From Candidimonas nitroreducens (GTDB taxonomy: Bacteria > Pseudomonadota > Gammaproteobacteria > Burkholderiales > Burkholderiaceae_B), in contig NZ_NJIH01000003.1 in NCBI RefSeq assembly GCF_002209565.1, positions 434,001 through 498,000 on the forward strand: a stretch of DNA of 64,000 nucleotides, written 5' to 3'. This document shows positions 26,644-34,526 of this stretch, piece after piece. A program made the translations under genes and the position numbers. Each line of letters begins with the position of its first letter. Position 1 is the stretch's first letter. The notes below the pieces were generated by a model that saw nothing but the letters and a program-made list of their open reading frames with translations, did not search any database and was not told the DNA's origin.

Positions 26644-27438
26644 TCAGCTTGCGGCGATGGATTCGTCGGAAGCATAAGTGTCCAGCAGGCGAGTGCGATG
26701 CGCGGCCAGTTCGGCGCCGCCCAAGTCGCGCGGCCGCGCGGCCCGCAGGTACAGGTTTTCCTGCACCGAAGACGGCTTGCGGCCCAGCAGAATGATGCGG
26801 TCGGCCAGTTGCAGCGCCTCGTCGACGTCGTGGGTGACGAACACGATGGTCTTGCCCGTGTGGCGCCAGATCTGTTCGATTTCGCTGCGCATCTTGCGGC
26901 GCGTGGTGGGATCCAGGGCCGAGAACGGCTCGTCCATGAAGATGATTTCCGGATCCACCGCCAGGGCGCGGGCGATGGCGACCCGCTGGCGCTCGCCGCC
27001 GGACAGCATGGAAGGGTACTTGTGCGTGTCTTGCGCCAGGCCCACCAGGGCAAGCAGCTGCATGGCCTTTTCGCGGCGGCTTGCGGCGCTGCCCGCGCCG
27101 AAGCGCAGTTCCATGCCGAGCACGACATTCTCCAGGGCGTTGCGCCACGACACCAGGCGCGGCGACTGGAACACATAGGCCAGCTTCGGCCAGCCCTCGG
27201 CGGGGCTTTGCCCCATGATGCGCACGCTGCCGCCGGACACCGGCAGCAGCCCGCCCATGACGCGCAGGCTGGTCGACTTGCCGCAGCCCGACGGCCCCAG
27301 CAGGCACACGAATTCCCCGCGGGAAACCTGGAAGCTGAGGCGGTCGTATATCTGCTGCCCGCCCAGTTCTACCATGACGTCCTGCAGCTCGAGCACCGTG
27401 TCCGGCGCGGTATCTTGCGTATCCGTGCGTGTCTCCAT
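26644..27438 (-). CDS. ABC transporter ATP-binding protein, SsuB/TauB-like
   Basis: This 264-residue ATPase energises the importer. Walker A (GPSGCGKST, about 48-56), the signature LSGGERQR, Walker B IIFMDEPFSALD and the H-loop VFVTHDVDEA are complete. ATG 27438 is preferred over 27528 because the extra 30 residues are Pro/Arg-rich and unlike the family. It is the first gene of the four-gene minus-strand operon, which would be transcribed from the 27439-27882 region that it shares with the divergent FAH gene. Confidence 0.92.
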   Translation of the reverse strand: METRTDTQDTAPDTVLELQDVMVELGGQQIYDRLSFQVSRGEFVCLLGPSGCGKSTSLRVMGGLLPVSGGSVRIMGQSPAEGWPKLAYVFQSPRLVSWRNALENVVLGMELRFGAGSAASRREKAMQLLALVGLAQDTHKYPSMLSGGERQRVAIARALAVDPEIIFMDEPFSALDPTTRRKMRSEIEQIWRHTGKTIVFVTHDVDEALQLADRIILLGRKPSSVQENLYLRAARPRDLGGAELAAHRTRLLDTYASDESIAAS

Positions 27439-27882
27439 TCTTGTTGCCTGCGCCGCGCAGAGGCTGATGCGCCCCGGGGCCGCCTTCGCCGGCGGCCGCC
27501 GTGGCGCCGCAAGCGGGCTATTGTTCAAACGTAAACTAACCGGGGGCCGGGTGTCAATGCCGGCGCCAGTGCCGCGATATTACTTTACGGCGCGCAGGTA
27601 TGCCTATGCCGAGCCGCCGGTTTTTGCCTGCGCCGCCTCTGTTCCGGTGCCCAAGCTCGCTCCGGCCTCCGCCTATCCCTTCACCTTTAGCTCCACCTTC
27701 ACCTTCACCGTCACCGGCCCTCTGCCCGAGCCGCGGCGGGCGGCGTGCCTATGACAAGCCGAGATACTTCCTATCTCGATATAGAAATTCTCCTTTGCGC
27801 ATGCCATCGATAACATTTCCGTGTTGCCGCGACATGGGGTGTGCGGCCGCCGGCCCGGCCGGCATCTGATTGGAGAATGGTT
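27439..27882. other. Divergent intergenic region with a pyrimidine-rich patch
   Basis: These 444 bases lie between the ABC operon (minus) and the FAH/gentisate-type operon (plus). I see no gene. A low-complexity pyrimidine-rich stretch with repeated CACCTTC-like triplets lies at about 27675-27712, and an AT-richer segment lies at 27765-27830. Promoters in both directions are expected, but none is clear. Confidence 0.4.
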
Positions 27883-28752
27883 TTGAAACTGGCGCGTTTC
27901 AATGGTGGCCGTATCGGCTGCGTAATCGACGGCACCCTGCGGGACGTAACCGATGCCGCGGGCATCGACCCTGGGTTCTGGCCGCCCATAGGCGTAGTGA
28001 AGCTGGTCGAATCCTTCGACGGCAAGCGCGAGCGCCTGCTGGCCGCCGCCCAGGCCGCGGCGCCCATCGCCATAGACTCGGTCAGGCTGGAAAACCCCAT
28101 GCCCTGGCCCAACAAGCTGATTGCCATTCCGGTCAATTATCATGCTCACGCGCTGGAAATGTCGTCGCCCGCCATCTCGAAAAACGGCGGCTTCTTCATC
28201 AAGAGCGCCTCGTCGCTGTCGGGCGCGGGCGAGCCGGTGCTGTTGCCCGACCTGCCCGGGCGCGCCATCCACCACGAGGCAGAGCTGGCGGTAATCATCG
28301 GGCGCCGCTGCCGCCACGTGGCGCGCGACCAGGCCCTGGACTACGTGTTCGGCTACGGCTGCCTGCTGGACATGACGGTGCGCGGCAAGCAAGAGCGGGC
28401 AATCCGCAAGTCCTACGACACTTTCACGCCGCTGGGCCCCTGGATCACCACCGCCGACGAAGTGCCGGATCCCGCCGCGCTGCGCGTGCAGCTGTGGGTG
28501 AACGATGAGCTGCGCCAGGACGCCCTGACCCGCGACATGATCGTCGACGTGCCTGAAATCATTGCGATGTGTTCATCGGTGATGACCCTGGAGCCGGGCG
28601 ACGTGATCGCCACCGGCACCGCCGAAGGCGTCGGCCCCGTAGTGCCTGGCGACACTATCACCATAGACATTACCCCGGGCGTGGGACGCATGTCGGTGGC
28701 CGTGCAGCAGGGCGAGGGCGGCTGGAACATCGCCATTCCGCACCGGGTCTGA
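27883..28752 (+). CDS. Fumarylacetoacetate-hydrolase-family enzyme (fumarylpyruvate hydrolase-like)
   Basis: This enzyme of about 290 residues should hydrolyse a C-C bond in an acylpyruvate, the step after gentisate ring opening. Metal and active-site elements are visible: HHEAELAVIIGRRCRHV with its Glu pair, GYGCLLDMTVRGKQ with an Asp ligand, KSYDTFTPLGPW with a Lys, and GDVIATGTAEGVGP. Start choice is open. ATG 27877 has its GGAG only one base upstream, whereas TTG 27883, two codons on, sits seven bases from the same GGAG and gives the family-typical MKLARF start, so I annotate the TTG. It heads the operon that continues with the gentisate-dioxygenase-like gene. Confidence 0.87.
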   Translation: MKLARFNGGRIGCVIDGTLRDVTDAAGIDPGFWPPIGVVKLVESFDGKRERLLAAAQAAAPIAIDSVRLENPMPWPNKLIAIPVNYHAHALEMSSPAISKNGGFFIKSASSLSGAGEPVLLPDLPGRAIHHEAELAVIIGRRCRHVARDQALDYVFGYGCLLDMTVRGKQERAIRKSYDTFTPLGPWITTADEVPDPAALRVQLWVNDELRQDALTRDMIVDVPEIIAMCSSVMTLEPGDVIATGTAEGVGPVVPGDTITIDITPGVGRMSVAVQQGEGGWNIAIPHRV

Positions 28753-28793
28753 TGCGTATGCGCGCGCTATACACCGGGAGGTGAGAAAGAATC

Positions 28794-29756
28794 ATGTCTA
28801 CCGATTTGCTGGCTGCCACCGACAGCCTGACTGAACTGAACGACAGGCTGGCGCTGCTTTCGTTTCGCGCCGGCTGGAACAAGGCCGAGCCGTCTCTGTG
28901 GGCCGAGCCGCGCACCGATTTCGTTCCCTGCCATTGGCGCTGGGAAGAAGCCCGGGCCGGGCTGGATGCGGCCGGGCGGCTGATCGACACCGAGCTTGCC
29001 GAGCGGCGCAACCTTTTCCTGGTGAACCCGCACCCGGGCAACCACTACGCCACGCTGCGCACCCTGGTGTGCGCCTACCAGATGATCCTGCCCGGCGAGC
29101 GCGCGCGCTCGCACCGCCATACGCCGCACGCGCTGCGCTTCGTGCTGGACACGGCCGACGACGTCTACACGGTGGTGGACGGCATGCGCATCGACATGCG
29201 CCCGGGCGACGTACTGCTGACCCCGGGCTGGAGCTGGCACGGCCATGGCAACGCAGGCACGCGTCCGGGCTACTGGATCGATTTCCTCGACGTGCCCACC
29301 GTGCACCTGCTCGAGCCCATGTTCTTCGAACCCTGGCCCGGCGATTATCAGCAGCCGGAGCGCCGCACCCGCGACCACGCCTTCGTATTCCCTTGGGAAA
29401 AAACGCAGCAGGCGCTGGCGGCGGCCATTCCCGACCCCCAGGAGCGCTATGGGCAGCGTGTGGTGCTGGACAGCAGCGGTGTCATGCCTTCCATGACGCT
29501 GGCGCTGCAGCGTCTGCCTGCGGGCTTCGCCAGCCGCCCCTGGCGCACCACCGCCAATCAGATCGTCAGCGTGAAGTCGGGCAGGGGCACGGCCGTCGTC
29601 GCCGGGCAGCGCTACGCCTGGCAGGCAGGCGACGTGTTTACGGTGCCTGCATGGCATGCCCTGCAGATCTCGGCCTCGGAAGAATCCGACCTTTTCACCG
29701 TATCCGACGAGGACATGCTGCGCCTGTTGCGCTATTTGTACGAAGAAGCCCTGTGA
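28794..29756 (+). CDS. Cupin dioxygenase, gentisate 1,2-dioxygenase-like
   Basis: This 320-residue bicupin protein resembles gentisate 1,2-dioxygenase, a cytosolic Fe(II) enzyme that opens the ring of gentisate to maleylpyruvate. The first cupin has the iron-binding SHRHTPHALRF motif and a later ligand in TPGWSWHGHGN. The order GERARSHRHT, VYTVVDG, MRPGDVLLTPGW is the family pattern. The second cupin (about 215-310) keeps an AGDVFTVPAWHALQI segment. Some distal cupin residues differ from classical enzymes, so the true substrate may be a substituted gentisate or salicylate. It lies between the FAH gene and the FAD monooxygenase, completing a hydroxylate-cleave-hydrolyse set. Confidence 0.87.
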   Translation: MSTDLLAATDSLTELNDRLALLSFRAGWNKAEPSLWAEPRTDFVPCHWRWEEARAGLDAAGRLIDTELAERRNLFLVNPHPGNHYATLRTLVCAYQMILPGERARSHRHTPHALRFVLDTADDVYTVVDGMRIDMRPGDVLLTPGWSWHGHGNAGTRPGYWIDFLDVPTVHLLEPMFFEPWPGDYQQPERRTRDHAFVFPWEKTQQALAAAIPDPQERYGQRVVLDSSGVMPSMTLALQRLPAGFASRPWRTTANQIVSVKSGRGTAVVAGQRYAWQAGDVFTVPAWHALQISASEESDLFTVSDEDMLRLLRYLYEEAL

Positions 29757-29849
29757 TGCCCGCTACCGGGGCAGGCCTGTTGGCGCTGGTCGAAGCACAC
29801 GGGCATGGCGATCGAGGTGATCGCTGCATGCCCCGGCTGGGCTGCCCGC

Positions 29850-29954
29850 AAGCAGTCCGCACTCAAGCAGTCCGCAATAAAGCAATTCGCAATAAAGCTA
29901 TCCGCGGTAAAGAAATCGGCAATAAAGAAATCAGCAATAAAGAAACCAGCAACA
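29850..29954 (+). repeat. Seven tandem copies of a 15-base unit
   Basis: Seven contiguous imperfect 15-base units fill this stretch, with consensus AAGCAATCCGCAATA. Units start at 29850, 29865, 29880, 29895, 29910, 29925 and 29940. The right-hand units drift towards AAGAAATCAGCAATA. The array ends 12 bases before the ATG at 29967. Because the unit is a multiple of three, it stays open in the downstream reading frame and would encode five-residue K-(Q/K)-S-A-I repeats if an upstream start were used. Confidence 0.85.
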
Positions 29955-29966
29955 CAGAACGGAACC

Positions 29967-31796
29967 ATGCAACACGATAATGAATTTTCGGCCGACGTCA
30001 TCGTCGTCGGCGGCGGCCCGGTCGGCCTTGCGCTGGCCGGAGACCTGGGCTGGCGCGGCATATCGTGCATCTTGCTGGAGCAGGGCGACGGCAGCATCGT
30101 CCAGCCCAAGATGGACGGCGTGAATGTACGCACCATGGAATTCTGCCGGCGCTGGGGGATTGTCGACCAGGTATACAACTGCGGCTACCCCCGCGAATAT
30201 CCGCAGGACATGGTGTATCTGACCTCGTTCTCGGGGTATGAGCTGGGCCGCGAAGAGTTCGCCACGCCGTCCGGCGGCAGCGAGGAGTCGCGCCCCGGCA
30301 TCAGCCCTGAATCGCGCTTTCGCTGCCCGCAGAATCTGTTCGACCCGATTCTGCGCAAGTTTGCGCAGGCCCAGTCGCAGGCCAGCCTGCACTACCTCAG
30401 CCGCTTGACTGCCTTCGAGCAGAGCGATGCCGCGGTCGTGGCCACCGTGCAAACCGCCGACGATCGTACACAAACCTTGCGCGCCCGCTACCTGGTGGGC
30501 TGCGACGGCGCGGCCAGCCGCGTACGCAAGGGCCTGGACATTGCGATGTCCGGCCTGGGCACGCTTACCTACACGACCAACGTGCTGTTTCGCTGCCCGG
30601 CGCTGCGCGACCACACCCACATACGCCTGGGCTACCGGTACTTGTTCGTGGGCCCTGAAGGCACCTGGGCCACCGTGGTGGCCATCGACGGCCGGGACAC
30701 CTGGCGCCTGTCCCTGATCGGCGGCAAAGAACGCAAGGAACTGGGCGAGCCCGAAGTGCGCGCCGCCATCGAGCGCGTATTGGGCCAGCCCATGCCCTAT
30801 ACGATACTTTCCATCGTGCCCTGGGTGCGCCGCGAACTCGTGGCCGACACCTATCGGAGCGGCCGGGTCTTCATCGCCGGCGACGCCGCGCATATGACCT
30901 CGCCCACCGGCGGCTTCGGCATGAACATGGGCATTGCCGACGCCGTGGATCTGTCATGGAAACTGGAGGCGATGCTGCGCGGCTGGGCCGGCGAGGCGCT
31001 GCTGGACACCTACGAAACCGAGCGCCGCCCCGTGGCCTTGCGCGCGGTGCGCGAGGCCAGCGGGAACCTGCTGCGCACGCTGTCGCCCGGCGCCAACGCG
31101 CGGCTGCTGGACGCGAGCTTCGAGGGTGCCTTGCTGCGCTATGAAGTGGGCAAGCATTTCTCGGCGACCATGCTGCGCGAATGGTACAAGCTGGGCATAG
31201 ACCTGGGTTATGTCTATGCCGATTCGCCCGCCGTCGTGCCGGACGAAGCGCCCTGGGTTCCCGATACGGCCGGCCTTCCCCAAGGCGTGCCGCCGGACGG
31301 CCGCCTCGGCGACGGAACCCGCGTGACGCCTGCGCTGTTGCGCGAATGGCAGCGCCTTAGCATGCACCTGTCGCTCGGAACACCCATTGAAACTTCCTGG
31401 CAGGAACTGCCGGCGCGCGAGGTCATGCTGTATTGCCAGACCACGGCGCCGGGCGCGCGCGCGCCCCACGTATGGCTGGCCGACGACACCAGCACCCTGG
31501 ACTGGTTCGGCAAGGGCTTCGTGCTGGTGGCCGATGCCGGCGCCGATACCGGTGCCTTCGAAAGCGTGGCGGCCGCCCTGCGCACGCCCTTGGCGGTACA
31601 GCGCAGCGACAACGCCGCAGTGCGTGCCGCCTACGTGGCTCCGCTGGTTCTGGTGCGGCCCGACGGGCACGTGGCCTGGCGCGGCCGGTGTGCCACAGCC
31701 CGTACCGCGCGCCGCGTGCTCGAGCAGATTACGGCGCAATCGGGATCCGGGCCGATTTGCGCCAACACTCATTCTTTAGAGGAGACCTCCTTATGA
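29967..31796 (+). CDS. FAD-dependent aromatic monooxygenase, MhpA/PheA-like
   Basis: This 609-residue class A flavoprotein hydroxylase uses NAD(P)H to add a hydroxyl group to a phenolic acid. The FAD GGGPVGLALAGDL motif (about residues 13-26), the DG motif in LVGCDGAASRVRKGL, and GRVFIAGDAAHMTSPTGGFGMNMG are complete. After residue 430 comes a thioredoxin-like C-terminal domain, ending with VLVRPDGHVAWRG, as in MhpA and phenol hydroxylases. ATG 29967 has a GGAA sequence just upstream. A frame open from 29805 would add 54 residues made mostly of the 15-base repeat. The stop overlaps the next start (ATGA). It should make the hydroquinone-type acid for the adjacent dioxygenase. Confidence 0.9.
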   Translation: MQHDNEFSADVIVVGGGPVGLALAGDLGWRGISCILLEQGDGSIVQPKMDGVNVRTMEFCRRWGIVDQVYNCGYPREYPQDMVYLTSFSGYELGREEFATPSGGSEESRPGISPESRFRCPQNLFDPILRKFAQAQSQASLHYLSRLTAFEQSDAAVVATVQTADDRTQTLRARYLVGCDGAASRVRKGLDIAMSGLGTLTYTTNVLFRCPALRDHTHIRLGYRYLFVGPEGTWATVVAIDGRDTWRLSLIGGKERKELGEPEVRAAIERVLGQPMPYTILSIVPWVRRELVADTYRSGRVFIAGDAAHMTSPTGGFGMNMGIADAVDLSWKLEAMLRGWAGEALLDTYETERRPVALRAVREASGNLLRTLSPGANARLLDASFEGALLRYEVGKHFSATMLREWYKLGIDLGYVYADSPAVVPDEAPWVPDTAGLPQGVPPDGRLGDGTRVTPALLREWQRLSMHLSLGTPIETSWQELPAREVMLYCQTTAPGARAPHVWLADDTSTLDWFGKGFVLVADAGADTGAFESVAAALRTPLAVQRSDNAAVRAAYVAPLVLVRPDGHVAWRGRCATARTARRVLEQITAQSGSGPICANTHSLEETSL

Positions 31797-32773
31797 AATT
31801 GTCCGCCCTTTGTGCCCTGGCAGCCTCTTTGCTGTTGGCTGCTTCGCCAGCGACCCACGCAGAGGCCGCGTATCCGTCCAAGCCCATCCGCCTGGTGGTG
31901 GGCTACTCGCCCGGCGGCCCCAGCGACATCCTGGCGCGCCAGCTTGCCCCGGCGCTGGGCAAGGCCCTGGGCACGCCGATCATCGTCGAGAACAAGCCCG
32001 GCGCCAACGCCGACATCGCCGGCGCCTACGTGGCGCACGCCGAGTCCGACGGCTATACGCTGCTGCTGGGCGACCTGACCTTGGCCACCAATCCCAGCCT
32101 GATGCGCAGCATGCCGTTCAAGCCCAAGACCGACTTGCGGGCGATCGCGCCGCTTGCGGTTGCGCCGCTGGCGCTGGTGGTGAATTTGTCGGTGCCGGCC
32201 CACAACATGAAAGAGCTGCTGGACTATGCCCGCGCCCATCCCGGCAAGCTCGCCGAAGGCACCGCCGGCCGCGGCAATCTTACGCACCTGGCAGGGGAAG
32301 TCTTGAAGAAGGCCGCCGGCGTCGACATCGAGCAGGTGCCGTACAAAGGCTCCGGCCCGGCGCTGACCGATCTGGTGGGCGGCCATATCTCGATGGTGAT
32401 CACCGGGGTCAGCAGCTCGAAGGGCTTCATCAAGAGCGGGCAGGTTCGGGCGCTGGCGATTACCGGCAAGCAGCGCTCGGCGTCCCTGCCCGATGTGCCG
32501 ACATTCTCCGAGGCCACCGGCCTGCCGCTGCCCGAGCTGAACCTAGGCTCGTGGTGGGGGCTGTTCGGCCCGGCCGGCTTGCCCGACAAGGTGGTGGCCC
32601 GGCTGAATGCGGCTACGCAGACCATTCTGCACGACCCGGCGCTGCAGCAGCGCCTGCAGGGCCTGAACATCGAGGCCGACCCGGGTTCGGCCCAGGTAAT
32701 GGCCGAGCGGCTGGAATCCGAGACCGCGACTTGGGGTAAAGTGATCAAAGAGGCGGGCATCACGCCGCAATAG
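31793..32773 (+). CDS. Bug/TctC-family periplasmic solute receptor (3 of 6)
   Basis: This 326-residue receptor has a strong AGAGGAG ribosome site inside the end of the monooxygenase gene, with which it shares an ATGA overlap. The signal peptide ends near HAEA, then YPSKPIRLVVGYSPGGPSDILAR marks the first ligand loop. GRGNLTHLAGEV and VPYKGSGPALTDLVGG follow. Coupled translation with the hydroxylase ties this binding protein firmly to the gentisate-type pathway, so an aromatic or hydroxyaromatic acid is the likely ligand. Confidence 0.93.
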   Translation: MKLSALCALAASLLLAASPATHAEAAYPSKPIRLVVGYSPGGPSDILARQLAPALGKALGTPIIVENKPGANADIAGAYVAHAESDGYTLLLGDLTLATNPSLMRSMPFKPKTDLRAIAPLAVAPLALVVNLSVPAHNMKELLDYARAHPGKLAEGTAGRGNLTHLAGEVLKKAAGVDIEQVPYKGSGPALTDLVGGHISMVITGVSSSKGFIKSGQVRALAITGKQRSASLPDVPTFSEATGLPLPELNLGSWWGLFGPAGLPDKVVARLNAATQTILHDPALQQRLQGLNIEADPGSAQVMAERLESETATWGKVIKEAGITPQ

Positions 32774-32937
32774 CGGCGTGGCGTGCGGCAGGCCAGCCGC
32801 GCCGGAGCCAATGCTGGCACCGGCGTCCGGCCGCGGTGTGTCGGGACAGGCCGCTTCGCCATCGAGCTTGCCGCGCCCCGTGGCCGCACCAGCCTGGCCG
32901 GGGTCGTGGCGGCGTTGCGTCCACAGGCCCTGGCACC

Positions 32938-33897
32938 ATGATTTTCGAAGACCTCAACGCGTTCATAGTCGTTGCGCAGCTGCGCAGTTTTTCCGCCGCC
33001 GCCGCGCGGCTGCGCGTTGCCCAATCGTCGCTGTCCAAGCGCGTGCAGCGGCTCGAACACCATTTCGGCGTGCCGCTGCTCAAGCGCCACGCGCGCGGGG
33101 CGATTCTTACCGAATCGGGCGCCGTGCTGCTCGCCCGGGCGCAACGCCTGGTCGAGGAACTGAAGGATGTCGAACGCGATGTGCGCGGCGTGCTGCAGCA
33201 GGCCGCCGGCAACGTGCGCATCGCCCTGCCGCCGGCCACCAGCCCGGTGCTGGCGCCGCTGATCTTCGAGCAGTGCCGGCTGCGCTACCCCTTGATCAAA
33301 TTGCAGCTGCGCGAAAGCACCTCCGACACCATACACGACTGGCTGTCGGGCGGCGAAATCGACATCGCCCTGCTGTACAACCCCGAGTACAGCGCCGATT
33401 TCGAAGTCCAGCCGCTGATCGTCGAGCCCTTGTTCGTGATCGTGCCCGCGCGCGACCCGATCAACGGCATGCCGCTGGTGCACCCCGAAAGCCACGCGCT
33501 GCGCGATCTGGCCACCTTGCCGCTGATCCTGCCGCGCCGCCCGCACAGCATACGCGTGCTGGTCGAGCGCCTGTGCGCGGCCGATGGCATTCATCCCAAC
33601 ATACTGTTCGAAAGCGACAGCATCCGTTCCACCAAGGGTATTGTGGAAAAAGGCCTGGGCTGCACCATATTCAGCCGCACCTGGCTGGAAAACGACATAC
33701 GCGCGGGCCGCTTGTGCGCCATTCCGTTTTCGACGGCGCTGTTGAACTGGAAGCTTTGCATTGCCCATGCCCGCCGCCAGGACGCCTCGCTGGCGATCGC
33801 CAGCGTCAAGATGCTGGTCGAAGAGCACGTGGCCGCCTTGTTTGCCAACGGTTTCTGGGGACTGGGCACCTGGCTGGCCGTCGATGCCAGGGGTTGA
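32938..33897 (+). CDS. LysR-family transcriptional regulator
   Basis: This 319-residue protein has the head IFEDLNAFIVVAQLRSFSAAAARLRVAQSSLSKRVQRLEHHFGVPLLKRHARG, a classical LysR winged helix, followed by an inducer domain. ATG 32938 is used. An upstream extension to 32836 is Arg/Pro-rich and unsupported. It lies 164 bases after the Bug gene on the same strand and closes the gentisate-type cluster. It could regulate that cluster or the divergent control region at 27439-27882. Confidence 0.88.
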   Translation: MIFEDLNAFIVVAQLRSFSAAAARLRVAQSSLSKRVQRLEHHFGVPLLKRHARGAILTESGAVLLARAQRLVEELKDVERDVRGVLQQAAGNVRIALPPATSPVLAPLIFEQCRLRYPLIKLQLRESTSDTIHDWLSGGEIDIALLYNPEYSADFEVQPLIVEPLFVIVPARDPINGMPLVHPESHALRDLATLPLILPRRPHSIRVLVERLCAADGIHPNILFESDSIRSTKGIVEKGLGCTIFSRTWLENDIRAGRLCAIPFSTALLNWKLCIAHARRQDASLAIASVKMLVEEHVAALFANGFWGLGTWLAVDARG

Positions 33898-34450
33898 ATG
33901 AGCGAGTCGGGGCGATTTTTGCGGATAGCTCGTTGGTGAGCTCATGCGGCGGATCGCGTTTGGTGGCGCCGGGCTATTGAGCCGCTCATGTTTTTGCATA
34001 TCTCGCGCTGCAAAAGCGAGACGTGACTACTTAAATCGGCGATGCGGGCCAGACTACTGTTGCCGTAACTTGCGCAGCTCGCCAATCTTATTAGTTGGTG
34101 CGCGGGCGACAACATTCCAGCATTGCCGTCCCGGCACAAGAATGTGGGTCGAGATCGAACCTCACTAGTTGCATCTCTCGTCATTGTCAGACCCCCAATA
34201 CTGACTTGTGACCCGTTGGTTGCACCATCTCATTGATCGGCGCCAGTAGCCGAGGCGGATGATGGCTCGCCTTTCGATTGCACGTTGAATCTCTGGCTCG
34301 TACCGAGCCGTTTGCGATGAAAGGCTCGATTTCATACTGCGCCGTTCAGGCCTGGTGAGTTGTGCTAATAGCCTTGCCCCACATCAGGGCAATTTGCATG
34401 TCAGTGACCTGGGTATTCCACAGATTCTTGGCACATCGATTTCTCGATGC
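33898..34450 (+). other. AT-richer non-coding gap at a composition boundary
   Basis: Over 500 bases without a gene I can support. Base composition drops here from the GC-rich left side to the AT-richer cluster on the right, so this may be an insertion boundary. A 56-codon minus-strand frame (34165-34335, Arg-rich) is open but has no recognisable homology. I could not find flanking direct repeats or transposase remnants. Confidence 0.4.
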
Positions 34451-34492
34451 TTGACATCCTATTGCTGTATTTTTAAAATAAGAATGTATTCT
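34451..34492 (+). promoter_or_regulatory. Strong sigma-70 promoter with palindromic operator for the 34527-39758 cluster
   Basis: A perfect TTGACA at 34451-34456 and TAAAAT at 34474-34479 are spaced by 17 bases. Immediately downstream, AGAATGTATTCT at 34481-34492 is a 12-base palindrome (five-base arms) covering the predicted transcription start. An IclR or other repressor bound there would block initiation. The first gene follows after a leader of about 40 bases. Confidence 0.75.
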
Positions 34493-34526
34493 GAAAATTA
34501 AAGAATGAATTATGAAAGGAGGCGGT

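Noticed and set aside
34165-34335. 56-codon minus-strand frame in the intergenic gap
   Set aside because: There is no recognisable homology or ribosome site; it is retained only as a note in the gap description.
33898-34526. Possible insertion-sequence remnant at the composition boundary
   Set aside because: I could not find terminal inverted repeats, target duplications or transposase motifs by eye, so the boundary is described by composition only.
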